Positions 6,719-14,635 of a stretch of DNA of 64,000 nucleotides are shown here, piece by piece. The stretch comes from an uncultured Acetatifactor sp. (lineage in GTDB: Bacteria; Bacillota; Clostridia; Lachnospirales; Lachnospiraceae): the NCBI GenBank assembly GCA_910585615.1, contig CAJUFO010000011.1, forward strand, positions 18,478 to 82,477. Reading direction: 5' to 3'. The position numbers and the translations under genes are program-made. Every line of letters begins with the position of its first letter. The first letter of the stretch is position 1. The notes beneath the pieces were generated by a model that worked only from the letters and a program-made list of their open reading frames with translations, was not told where the DNA came from and searched no databases.

Positions 6719-8365
6719 TCAAAGTGATTTCTCCATTTCCTGGAATCCAAAGAATTCTTTATCTCCCTGGGAAATAGGGAATCCTTGTTCCTCAAGCTTT
6801 TTAATAAGCAGCCATACCACCACTACATAGTGTCTCCCATGCCGTCCGTCACTTCTCTGGCGGCCCCCAGCTTTATCCTTGTCCAAAACACCGCTTTCAT
6901 CTAGACAAGATGTTATTTCCTCCAAATTAACTGTATACCCAAGGTAAGAGATAATGCCACGCAGCAGCGTATCGCTGTTGATATACAATTTCTTGTCCAT
7001 GATGAGATATGCCGTCCCTTTCCGCGCATTCTTATATTCGTCCCAATTTCTATAGACCCTTAACCACTGACTATTGATAATTGCCTTGTAGAACACTTCG
7101 AGATAGTTTTGAGGGTGTTCCTTGTAGCTCTGCTTCAAAACATCCGGTTCGAAGATTTTCCTCTGACTGTCAAGCGCTGATTCCAGTTCTTCTTCCGCGC
7201 CGATGTCAAATACATATGAACGAAACATATACTCTGATAGCTGTATAAAAAAAGCATGATCCTGAGCCCGGAGCGGTCCCCTTCCCTTCAGAGCGTTGTC
7301 CCAAGTCCTGTACTGACTGCAATAGCTTTCCATTTTCTCTTTTACCTCCCCCAGCTTCCCAAGCATATTTTGGATAAAGACAGTTATCACCTCATATATG
7401 ATGTCTTTAGATAAGCCGTTAAGTTTTCTTTTTATCTCCTCAATCTCCGCCGCGTCCATGTTCGGCATCCTAACTTGAAAAAAGCGGTCAACGGAACTGA
7501 ATTTTCCAAAGGAAGCCATATCTTCTCCTGTTACAACAAGATTCGCGCAATCCCCCTGGCACTCCGTATAATTGTGCATAAATATCTCAAACCGGCCCAT
7601 CTGCCTATTCTGATTCGCGGAATCGGATAGCCTTCTCACATCATCCACAAGGGCGTTCTCCCCCGCTTTCTTGTATATGAACCCTTCTGCCCGCCTTTCC
7701 CAATTATACGAGGCGAACGTGACCTCATTCCTGTCCGTTCCTCCCCATAAAAAATACTTCCTTGCAATCGTGCTTTTCAACGTCCCTGGAGGTCCAACCA
7801 AAGCCAACGCCATCCCGCATTTTATCTTCATGATATGAAGAAACGGCTTTAACGCTCCCAGGATTGAAGCAAAGAACAGTATTGCAGTGACTCCGGGGAC
7901 AAGGTTAATGTAATCTAACAAAGCCTTTTTCTCTATAGCACCTCCCCCGTTAAAGATGTAATGCTTTCCTTTCAGCTTAACTCCCTTTTCCAGCACATAA
8001 GTATAGCCTCCATCCAAGTTCCAGAGTCCAGTCTCATCACCGGTATCTCTTTCTGGTATCAATTGTTCCGCCTCATGCATCAGCTTATTAAGCAAAAGTT
8101 GTTTGCCTCTTCTGTCTATAAGGCTTACATTGACCATATATGATGAGAAGTAGTCTATCTTACTCAATTCCCTGTGCCACAGCTTTTCTTTCGTACCAGT
8201 GCGCTTCGTCACCTCTACACAATACTGTGTCTCTACCTCGTCGCTTTCACGATGTAAAACCTTTTTGACTCCTATGACCTCAGCATTGAAGCCACAGAAT
8301 ACCACCCCATTGCAGCTCAATCCCTCTTCTGGATTAAATGTGTATTCATAATCAGCCTCTCTCAT
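6719..8365 (-). CDS. DUF927-like ATPase/helicase
   Basis: 548 residues. The Walker A motif GPPGTLKS lies at residues 191-198, preceded by a hydrophobic strand (CGMALALV), and an acidic Walker-B-like strand (NALVDDV) follows. This is the layout of DUF927 proteins, cytoplasmic replicative-helicase-like ATPases of mobile elements. The N-terminal 180 residues and the C-terminal 200 (mostly helical, ending in a winged-helix-like region) have no clear match. The start lies two bases after the stop of the 186-aa coiled-coil gene, so the two are translationally coupled. Likely role: element replication or unwinding. Confidence 0.7.
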   Translation of the reverse strand: MREADYEYTFNPEEGLSCNGVVFCGFNAEVIGVKKVLHRESDEVETQYCVEVTKRTGTKEKLWHRELSKIDYFSSYMVNVSLIDRRGKQLLLNKLMHEAEQLIPERDTGDETGLWNLDGGYTYVLEKGVKLKGKHYIFNGGGAIEKKALLDYINLVPGVTAILFFASILGALKPFLHIMKIKCGMALALVGPPGTLKSTIARKYFLWGGTDRNEVTFASYNWERRAEGFIYKKAGENALVDDVRRLSDSANQNRQMGRFEIFMHNYTECQGDCANLVVTGEDMASFGKFSSVDRFFQVRMPNMDAAEIEEIKRKLNGLSKDIIYEVITVFIQNMLGKLGEVKEKMESYCSQYRTWDNALKGRGPLRAQDHAFFIQLSEYMFRSYVFDIGAEEELESALDSQRKIFEPDVLKQSYKEHPQNYLEVFYKAIINSQWLRVYRNWDEYKNARKGTAYLIMDKKLYINSDTLLRGIISYLGYTVNLEEITSCLDESGVLDKDKAGGRQRSDGRHGRHYVVVVWLLIKKLEEQGFPISQGDKEFFGFQEMEKSL

Positions 8366-8367
8366 TT

Positions 8368-8928
8368 CTATTCACCCACCCTATCCAAAAAAGCGCTGCC
8401 CCTCTGCTTGCTGAACGATAATTGAAACTTATTTTCGTAGGCCCTCCTCAGATTTTTACTAGATGCATTCGGAATACAGATGCCGGCAATACACCCCATA
8501 TAGGAAACAACCGCCTGCACATCTTTGAAATCCTTTTTTAGCTTCTTAATGCACTTGCCTTGGTCAGAAACTATTGCCAAAAGATTAGCAATATCATTCC
8601 TATTTCTCTTCAGTTCCTTTTTGAGCCGCTTCGTCTTCTTCTGCTCTTTGGCTACACCATCCCCTAAACCGGAAACCGACTCCCTCAAGGAGGCATTCTC
8701 TTCCAGACATTGTCTGATTAAGAGAATCAAATATTTCATATCCTCCGTAAGTCCCTGCTGCCATCTGACTCTCGCGTCATCATCCATAGCCATCTGGAGA
8801 GCGGCTGTGCTTAATCCCTCATGGTGCTCCGCTTTCCCGCCATCCATACTCTGATTGGAACGCTGAAAGCGCATCGCCATTTCATACAGCCGCGCGTCAA
8901 TGTCTTTTTCCTTTTTCCTCTTACCCAT
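8368..8928 (-). CDS. Coiled-coil hypothetical protein
   Basis: 186 residues with a charged N-terminus (MGKRKKEKDID), a long predicted coiled coil (about 65-135; KEQKKTKRLKKELKRNRNDI) and a short C-terminal domain with three Cys. No known family. It is coupled to the downstream DUF927-like gene and probably acts with that ATPase, perhaps as a loader or adaptor. That function is inferred only from the coupling. Confidence 0.65.
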   Translation of the reverse strand: MGKRKKEKDIDARLYEMAMRFQRSNQSMDGGKAEHHEGLSTAALQMAMDDDARVRWQQGLTEDMKYLILLIRQCLEENASLRESVSGLGDGVAKEQKKTKRLKKELKRNRNDIANLLAIVSDQGKCIKKLKKDFKDVQAVVSYMGCIAGICIPNASSKNLRRAYENKFQLSFSKQRGSAFLDRVGE

Positions 8929-9030
8929 ATTAGTTTTCTCCTTTCATAATCGAATGTCAGGATCCTCTTCGCAGATTATGCAAAAACGCTGTCCTTATAG
9001 ACAATCATATTGCACTGGTGCTGAAAATGC

Positions 9031-9096
9031 AAAGTGGCTCGGATTAGGTGATTTTAGCCTATAACGGCATCTAATCCACCTAATCCGAGCCACTTT
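9031..9096. promoter_or_regulatory. 20-bp perfect inverted repeat
   Basis: AAAGTGGCTCGGATTAGGTG (9031-9050) and its exact complement (9077-9096) enclose a 26-base loop, which itself contains the half-word CTAATC. It lies between the 516-aa and 186-aa genes. No T-run follows on the minus strand. It could be an operator for a dimeric protein, a replication-related cruciform, or a processed RNA hairpin upstream of the helicase pair. Confidence 0.6.
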
Positions 9097-9132
9097 ATAA
9101 TTTTTCCCTTATCACACTCCCAATCTCTTCAA

Positions 9133-10668
9133 CTATGATTTATCTATATTCTGCCTGTCATATGCTTCTCTCAATTCCTTTTTGCGTTCCCTGATTCTCT
9201 GCTTTTCTTCCCTTTGATCCGCTTCCTTTATCATGATATCTTCTTTCTCCTTTTGCCTATCCTCTATCATTTTAATGTACTCATATAGTTCAAGTGCTTT
9301 TTTCTCCAGGCGTTCACGCTGCCCCTTTTGACCATCAGAAGATATCTCAAACTTCATGTGTGCTACTGAACTATGCATTTTTTTAATCCTATCCTTGGCT
9401 AAAAAAATATGCGGCTCTACAAAAAACATGTTCGGAAGCTCCTGATTATCCTTCCATTGGCAGTCATCCTTCAGCGGAGGAGCCACATCTTCGCCTTTCT
9501 CACTTAAAGTTAAGCAGAGCTTCCTTCGTTGCTCTCTTGTCAAAGCGTCCCATGCATTTAATGTTTTCTTCATATCGCAAATCCGCTTCTTCCTAGCTCC
9601 GCAATCGAAAAAATCCTGCAAAGCAATCTCTATTTCTTCAGCCTTTTCTTCCTTTTCAGTGGCCGGAGGCGTTCCATTCTCGATTTCAACTTCAAGGCAC
9701 CCCTCTAGCATTTTCCTGAAAAGATCATAATACCCTTCGGCATAAATGTCCTCCAGTTCTGCCACCAAATATTCAAGCGACTCGATTCCACCTTGGACAT
9801 GCTTATAATCATTTTCTGTCCCGCAAAACCCGACATAGTCAACAGAGTCATAAAGGTGTTTCAGACAATCCCCTAATCGGAACCGCTCTGGATGTAACAG
9901 CTTTTCTTCGATTCTCTCTAAGTCAGCCAATTTCTTATAACGGGACACAAAATCACGTTTCCACTCGTCCGTATCACATATGCTGCTCACAGCCTCGAAT
10001 ATTTGTTCCCTTTTCTCTTTACTTATCTCTTCCCACCTGTCCTTCTTTAACTGGCTGAAAAGCGAAGAACCTGATAAATGTTCTAGAAGAAGTTCAAATA
10101 GCTTTTGTTCCTCTTCCGAAATATTTTCGAAAGATTTTATCTCTCCCCTTGGGTGTTCCCAAAAAGCCTGATCAGCTTTTACATGGGCCTTTGCCGCCAA
10201 CCGAAATGCCATATCTAACCGCTGCTCTTTTGTCATTTCTTTGGCTTTCTCAGTTTTGCAAAATTTGATATATTCCTTTTTGGCCTCTTTCAAAAGCCTC
10301 TCTCTATCTTTTCTATTTTTAGCCTCTAACTGCTCTTCCTTATCTAGATCGTGTTCAATGCCTAATGAATCATCTACAAATAAACTTTTCCATCTGGCAC
10401 GCGGCCTTTTTCGCCGCATCGCATTGGATTCTTCAAATACGTATGCAATTTCTAGCGAAAGATTATCCCCGAAGATATATGAAATTCTTGTCTCCACGTC
10501 TTCCAATGTCTTTTTATAAATTTTTGCCTCTGTATCTTTGATTATAATTTCTTCAGTGACTTCCTCTTCTTTCTCATATTTATCTTTCACCGCCCTTTTC
10601 ACTTTTTCATATTCATGTAGCTTCCTGCTTCGTTCAATTGCCCACTCTCTAAAATCTTTTTTACCCAT
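9133..10668 (-). CDS. Large charged coiled-coil protein, unknown
   Basis: 511 residues from ATG at 10668, which follows GGAGGAATATGTG; five more residues are possible upstream. The protein is extremely rich in Glu and Lys, with coiled-coil stretches at the start (ERSRKLHEYEKVKRAVKDKY), the middle and the end (QREEKQRIRERKKELREAYD). No nuclease, ATPase or HTH motif could be seen. It is the first gene after a 550-bp gap and precedes the coiled-coil/ATPase pair. It may be a structural or DNA-bridging factor of the element. I do not recognise a family. Confidence 0.65.
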   Translation of the reverse strand: MGKKDFREWAIERSRKLHEYEKVKRAVKDKYEKEEEVTEEIIIKDTEAKIYKKTLEDVETRISYIFGDNLSLEIAYVFEESNAMRRKRPRARWKSLFVDDSLGIEHDLDKEEQLEAKNRKDRERLLKEAKKEYIKFCKTEKAKEMTKEQRLDMAFRLAAKAHVKADQAFWEHPRGEIKSFENISEEEQKLFELLLEHLSGSSLFSQLKKDRWEEISKEKREQIFEAVSSICDTDEWKRDFVSRYKKLADLERIEEKLLHPERFRLGDCLKHLYDSVDYVGFCGTENDYKHVQGGIESLEYLVAELEDIYAEGYYDLFRKMLEGCLEVEIENGTPPATEKEEKAEEIEIALQDFFDCGARKKRICDMKKTLNAWDALTREQRRKLCLTLSEKGEDVAPPLKDDCQWKDNQELPNMFFVEPHIFLAKDRIKKMHSSVAHMKFEISSDGQKGQRERLEKKALELYEYIKMIEDRQKEKEDIMIKEADQREEKQRIRERKKELREAYDRQNIDKS

Positions 10669-11224
10669 CACATATTCCTCCATGTATCTTTAGTTAGTAG
10701 ATAGGGAGATGTATGTACTTGTGTTTTTCGTTGCAAAAGACACGAAAAACACGGTTCCTTGCACCTCACCTACCTCAATTAATAACTTTTTCTCCCAAAG
10801 CTGTCCCGCTCTTTTGACAATTTCACAGGCTTGTGACCACTTCAATAGGCGCTAATCCTGTACTATATCATTTTATCTATTATGCACAGCAATAGTCGAA
10901 ATTTTATGGCAATCCATACATGCGCTATTATAGTACCATAAGGTGTTGAATACCGCAATGGAATCCTGTAATTCCATCATAGGGGCACTATGGCATGATG
11001 GTATCTTCCTGGCCAGGCAGCTACCATATGCCATGTCCAATACTCTCAGAATACCATCTGCTGTATTCTATTTTTCCCACACCTTTTTCGGTATTCCCTG
11101 ACGTATATCTTCTTGCTAAAATTTTTTAGCAATCTCCTTATGCCCAGGCATTACGCTGCAAATCCGCAGCAAAATTTTATTGCATGCCACAATCCAGCAT
11201 ATGCCTATACACCATATCAGCCCC
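10669..11224. other. Non-coding stretch; candidate centromere region
   Basis: About 550 bp without a gene, AT-richer than its right flank. It contains a palindrome TTGCTAAAA-TT-TTTTAGCAA (11113-11132), which could end the parR transcript. It also holds several scattered GATGGTATTC/GAATACC-type words in both orientations between about 10950 and 11095. Type II partition systems have repeat-rich parC sites beside parM-parR, so this is one place to look. The repeats are short and irregular, so the assignment is weak. Confidence 0.35.
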
Positions 11225-11608
11225 CTACATGAACTTCTCCAGCACACCATTCAGCCCCTCCGGGAAGCTGTCGCTGTATCCCGGCAGGGCCTCGCCTGAT
11301 AGCTCCCTTTCCTTCTGTAGGCCGCCCGGGAGGCTTTCCGCCATCCTTTCAATCATCCCGGCAAGCTCGGCGCTTTGGGATGCCAGTTCCTCATGCACAA
11401 TCCCGCGCACCTGCTCCATGCATATGCCTGCCTCCACATGTTCCCATATCCTCCCCGAATCCTCAAAATGCCGCCGGAGGATGTCCTTCACATAGGCAGG
11501 CATGGACAGGCCGAGCCGCTTCTTCTCTGCCTCCAGCCTGCTATACAGTTCCATGTCCGGTACGCACTCAGGCTTGAACCGGAGCGTCACCACCCTTTCG
11601 TCTGCCAT
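11225..11608 (-). CDS. parR: ParR-like centromere-binding protein
   Basis: 127 residues. The N-terminus is a ribbon-helix-helix domain (VTLRFKPE strand, then LYSRLEAEKKRLGLSMPAY and KDILRRHFE helices). The acidic, flexible C-terminus ends in a short hydrophobic tail (GLNGVLEKFM), the place where ParR proteins contact ParM filaments. Its start follows the stop of the ParM-like gene by one base. Together they form a type II (actin-based) plasmid partition system. Confidence 0.75.
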   Translation of the reverse strand: MADERVVTLRFKPECVPDMELYSRLEAEKKRLGLSMPAYVKDILRRHFEDSGRIWEHVEAGICMEQVRGIVHEELASQSAELAGMIERMAESLPGGLQKERELSGEALPGYSDSFPEGLNGVLEKFM

Positions 11609-11609
11609 C

Positions 11610-11966
11610 TCATACCGCCCCCTGGCTCCTCAGTATCTGCAGGGCCAGGTATTCATACCCTTTCGCGTTAGCATGGATGTCGCAGTCGTATGCAACGTTC
11701 GGCTTATGCTCGGAGAAGTTCCTTACCGCCACAGCGCCACCTCCCACATAGATGACCCTGCAGTAATCGAGGTCGTAGCCTCGTTCCCTCAATTCCAGCT
11801 CCAGCATGCGCACCTGCTCCCTGATGCCCTCTCTAATAAGGCCTACATATGCCTTTGGCAGGAGGCTCTCCTGCCTCAGAATGACCTTCAGTATCTCTTC
11901 CTCCGGAACGTCCTTCCCATGCTGCACCTGTAGGTTCCTCTGTATCTGCCGCAGCCATTTCACCAT
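11610..11966 (-). CDS. parM: ParM/StbA-like actin homologue, C-terminal part
   Basis: 118 residues holding the actin-fold adenosine motif (IYVGGGAVAVRNF) and the typical end YDCDIHANAKGYEYLALQIL. It lies in the same frame as the N-terminal part at 12018-12536, with 17 sense codons between the TAG at 12018-12020 and this ATG. A weak AAAGGG lies right before the ATG. Either the whole protein is made by read-through, or two fragments are made, or parM is dead. Confidence 0.75.
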   Translation of the reverse strand: MVKWLRQIQRNLQVQHGKDVPEEEILKVILRQESLLPKAYVGLIREGIREQVRMLELELRERGYDLDYCRVIYVGGGAVAVRNFSEHKPNVAYDCDIHANAKGYEYLALQILRSQGAV

Positions 11967-12017
11967 GGCCCTTTCGACCGTAACGGACCTCCGCTCAATC
12001 GGAATTCCGTCCTCCAG

Positions 12018-12536
12018 CTAGACCACGTCTGTCGTCTTGCTCCCGATGTCCACAACCAGGTAGCTGCCCTCCATGTTCCCCAGGCGCGGTGCTACTGCCG
12101 AATAGCATTGGGGGAACACGAAGACCCTACAGATGTCCACGTCATACCGTGTCCCCTCATATTCGTACCTCAGTCCTGGCTTCTGGCTGTAGTATTCCAG
12201 GAGCCGCCCTTTCTCCCTCCCATAGTCCGAGAACGACAGGCCTACCTCCAGGACGACCTCCGCTTTCCGGAGCCCCTCCATGGAAAGCTCCTTCGCCACC
12301 GCCGCCATGGTCAGCAGCCTTGCGTCCTCGTCCGAGACCTTGTCCTCCGTGATGGCGGCCCTCCCCTCGCCGACCTTGTAGAACTTCCTTCCATATTTCA
12401 GGGAATGCTCCCTGACTGACGGCTCCACCTTCCCCAGCCCATGGATCCCGTTGCCGAACAGCGCCCGTGCCGTCTTTCCGAACTGGTAGCCGTTGTCGAA
12501 CCCTATGATGCACTTCCCATTGCCCAATCTGACCAT
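12018..12536 (-). CDS. parM: ParM/StbA-like actin homologue, N-terminal part (ends at in-frame TAG)
   Basis: 172 residues from ATG at 12536, which follows AGGAGGGCACAGGATT. The phosphate-1 motif is IIGFDNGYQFGKTA near the start. The phosphate-2 motif VVDIGSKTTDVV stands at the very end, directly before the TAG. Intact ParM/StbA proteins run on as one chain of about 300-330 residues, and read-through to 11610 would give 308. The actin-like filament would push plasmid copies apart through ParR. No other gene of the element shows an obvious internal TAG. Confidence 0.75.
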   Translation of the reverse strand: MVRLGNGKCIIGFDNGYQFGKTARALFGNGIHGLGKVEPSVREHSLKYGRKFYKVGEGRAAITEDKVSDEDARLLTMAAVAKELSMEGLRKAEVVLEVGLSFSDYGREKGRLLEYYSQKPGLRYEYEGTRYDVDICRVFVFPQCYSAVAPRLGNMEGSYLVVDIGSKTTDVV

Positions 12537-12592
12537 AATCCTGTGCCCTCCTCTCTTCAAGATATCCTCCCGAAACCTCCAAGCCTTCCCTT

Positions 12593-13126
12593 TCATCCTA
12601 AGACTGTACAGCCGACCAGGCGGCTGCCATATGCCATTTCAAGGACGTCCGGTATGCAGTCCGCCAAGCATCCATACTTCTCCCTCAGCATCTCTTTCAG
12701 CAGGACCATGCCACCTCCTGCATCCGGCATATCGGCGTCCAACATATACTGGTCGTAATAGATATAGTCCACATATCCCGCATCTGTATCTTCTTCGAGA
12801 AGATTGTCGCCGGTTCCTTCAGCAATCCGGACGATCTGGCGCGCCTCCGGGACATATAAGAAGAGGTCGCAATACCTTTCCGGCTCCTTCCCGATGCATG
12901 CCTTTGTCCAGGCGCTCCCTGCAGGGCTGTAGCCTACGCGGGGCCCTGTGGCTTGCTCCCTTTCCTTTTCACTGCAGCAGGGGCTGTGGCCCAGGGCGCC
13001 TCCATTGGCATCTGGACGCCTTTCCCTGAATCCCTGGGCTGCGCCGTCACGCGCGGATGCCGCGGCTGTCAGGCATGTGTCCCTATGTCGGAACCCTTTC
13101 CGCATTGTCCCCGACCCTTCTTCCAT
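12593..13126 (-). CDS. Hypothetical protein upstream of parM
   Basis: About 177 residues from ATG at 13126 (GGAGGGACG upstream); the frame extends to 13210. The first 80 residues look like low-complexity linker. The second half (CDLFLYVPEARQIVRIAEGT, DTDAGYVDYIYYDQY, DAGGGMVLLKEMLREKY) looks like a conserved folded domain that I associate with element-borne hypothetical proteins of Clostridia. The function is unknown. Its stop overlaps a possible upstream start of parM. Confidence 0.55.
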   Translation of the reverse strand: MEEGSGTMRKGFRHRDTCLTAAASARDGAAQGFRERRPDANGGALGHSPCCSEKEREQATGPRVGYSPAGSAWTKACIGKEPERYCDLFLYVPEARQIVRIAEGTGDNLLEEDTDAGYVDYIYYDQYMLDADMPDAGGGMVLLKEMLREKYGCLADCIPDVLEMAYGSRLVGCTVLG

Positions 13127-13178
13127 CGTCCCTCCTTCCTCCCATTGCGGGCAGGCTTTGAAGCCACGCATCGCGGCT

Positions 13179-13631
13179 TCAAGCCAAAAATCCACACATA
13201 TAGTCGTCAAAGCTGCCGAAGTCCGGCCAGCCGTCCGGTCTTCCGCAGACCCGATTCCAGAGCTCCATCATCGTGCTGTCATACGGCTCTGTGTCCGCCT
13301 CCCAGCCTGCATGGATGCAGAATGCCGTCCATAGCACCCTTAGCTGGTTCTGCAGATGGCTGTCATAGAAGCAGTCGTCCTCTGCAAAATTCAGGAGGTA
13401 ATTGTATTCAGCCCGCAGATTCATGGTTCCTGCAAGGGCCTCCAGCGGGCCGTCCCCATCCATGCAGCCACTCATCTGCCTCTTTGCCTGGTGCACGGCT
13501 GGGCCATAGCGCCCACATATCCTGCGCATCTGGCCAGCCAGTCCGTCATTCGGCTCCACGCCATCTGCCTTTGGGCCTCTCCTAAGGCCGTCCTCGTGCC
13601 AGCGGGCTTCCCCAAAGCATTTCCCCTCCAT
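13179..13631 (-). CDS. Hypothetical protein, 150 aa
   Basis: The start at 13631 is chosen for GAGGAGGGCTGGCCA upstream; an eight-codon longer form begins with GTG at 13655. The C-terminal half (LRAEYNYLLNFAEDDCFYDS, RVLWTAFCIHAGWEADTEPY) looks folded and acidic/aromatic. No motif recognised. It overlaps the following small gene's frame and the metallopeptidase stop, so it belongs to the same long leftward operon. Confidence 0.55.
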   Translation of the reverse strand: MEGKCFGEARWHEDGLRRGPKADGVEPNDGLAGQMRRICGRYGPAVHQAKRQMSGCMDGDGPLEALAGTMNLRAEYNYLLNFAEDDCFYDSHLQNQLRVLWTAFCIHAGWEADTEPYDSTMMELWNRVCGRPDGWPDFGSFDDYMCGFLA

Positions 13632-13651
13632 TGGCCAGCCCTCCTCTTCTG

Positions 13652-14635
13652 TCACCTTTCCGCTCTGCCGCCTCCAATGCCTCTCTTTGGATTTCCCCCT
13701 CCAGCCGGTTTCCCTTTCGGCCCAGGATGCGCTGTTCCGCTGAACTCGGCCTCATAGAGCTGTAGGATTATCCCGTCCCCATAGCCCACACGGTATGCTT
13801 CCAGTTCCTCCACGGTAAAGTAGTCCAGGAGGATCCCATATTCCTCGCGGATGTTTTCTGGCAGGCTCTCCAGGATTTTTTCATCCCCGCGCCAGCTGCC
13901 GTATCTGTCCCAGCCCTTTCTGTAATAGCTGCGCGCCTTGACATATTCATACTGGGGGAACTCAGGATTCGTGGATTCCGCAACGATTTCCATGACCTTC
14001 CTGACCGTGTCCTCCAGCTGCTTCCTGTTGATGTATTCATGCAGCGTATGGGCGTTGTAGTACCCTGCCGATAGATTCACTGCCGCAATGCCAAGTTCCG
14101 GCGCGATGTATGAGATGTCACTGAACGAGCCATAGGACGTTCTGAACCCTTTTCCTGTTATATAGTCATCGAAGCCCTTGTTCCCGCAACCGTAATAGAC
14201 CGCGTCGTCCCTGCCTTTCCGGTCGATCTCGATAATCAGCTTGAGCTGCCCCAGCCCTTTCGGGAGGATGCCCCTGCGGTGCTTCGCGCAGAATGCGCCT
14301 GCACCTATGCCGCCCACCTCTTCATCGCAGGTGAACAGCAGCCACGGCTTCGCCTCCGACTGTTCATATATGGCGTTCAGGGCGTAGACCCCGCACCTGT
14401 CGTCTCCCCCAATCCCCTGTGGGGACATGAGCAGCCCTCCGTCATCCGTCCTGCAGATCTGCTCCACCGGCTGGCGGTGCACCGTGTCGAGGTGTGCCAC
14501 CAAGAGGATCGGAGCCTCTCCCCTGACGAGGATGTAGCTGTCCCTACACACGTCTGCGCGCCCTTTATAGATTGACCGCAGCCTTGCGAAGAGCTCCTTC
14601 TGTGTCGGCCTCAAGAAATATTCCAATGGCTTCAT
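13652..14635 (-). CDS. M20/M28-type zinc metallopeptidase
   Basis: 327 residues with the co-catalytic zinc ligands in order: H48 and D50 in VAHLDTVH, D78/D79 in GIGGDDRCGV, E105/E106 in TCDEEVGG, D138 in EIDRKG, and H196/H199 in YYNAHTLHEYI. The fold is that of aminopeptidases and carboxypeptidases that trim peptides in the cytoplasm; there is no signal peptide. The Gly/Pro-rich C-terminus may be disordered. It overlaps the upstream zinc-ribbon gene by four bases (ATGA). What such a peptidase does for a mobile element is not obvious. Confidence 0.85.
   Translation of the reverse strand: MKPLEYFLRPTQKELFARLRSIYKGRADVCRDSYILVRGEAPILLVAHLDTVHRQPVEQICRTDDGGLLMSPQGIGGDDRCGVYALNAIYEQSEAKPWLLFTCDEEVGGIGAGAFCAKHRRGILPKGLGQLKLIIEIDRKGRDDAVYYGCGNKGFDDYITGKGFRTSYGSFSDISYIAPELGIAAVNLSAGYYNAHTLHEYINRKQLEDTVRKVMEIVAESTNPEFPQYEYVKARSYYRKGWDRYGSWRGDEKILESLPENIREEYGILLDYFTVEELEAYRVGYGDGIILQLYEAEFSGTAHPGPKGKPAGGGNPKRGIGGGRAER

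Noticed and set aside
11610..12536. Recoded genetic code (TAG as sense) across the element
   Set aside because: Other genes show no internal TAG with continued homology, and host genes use TAG as stop, so a single local event is more likely.
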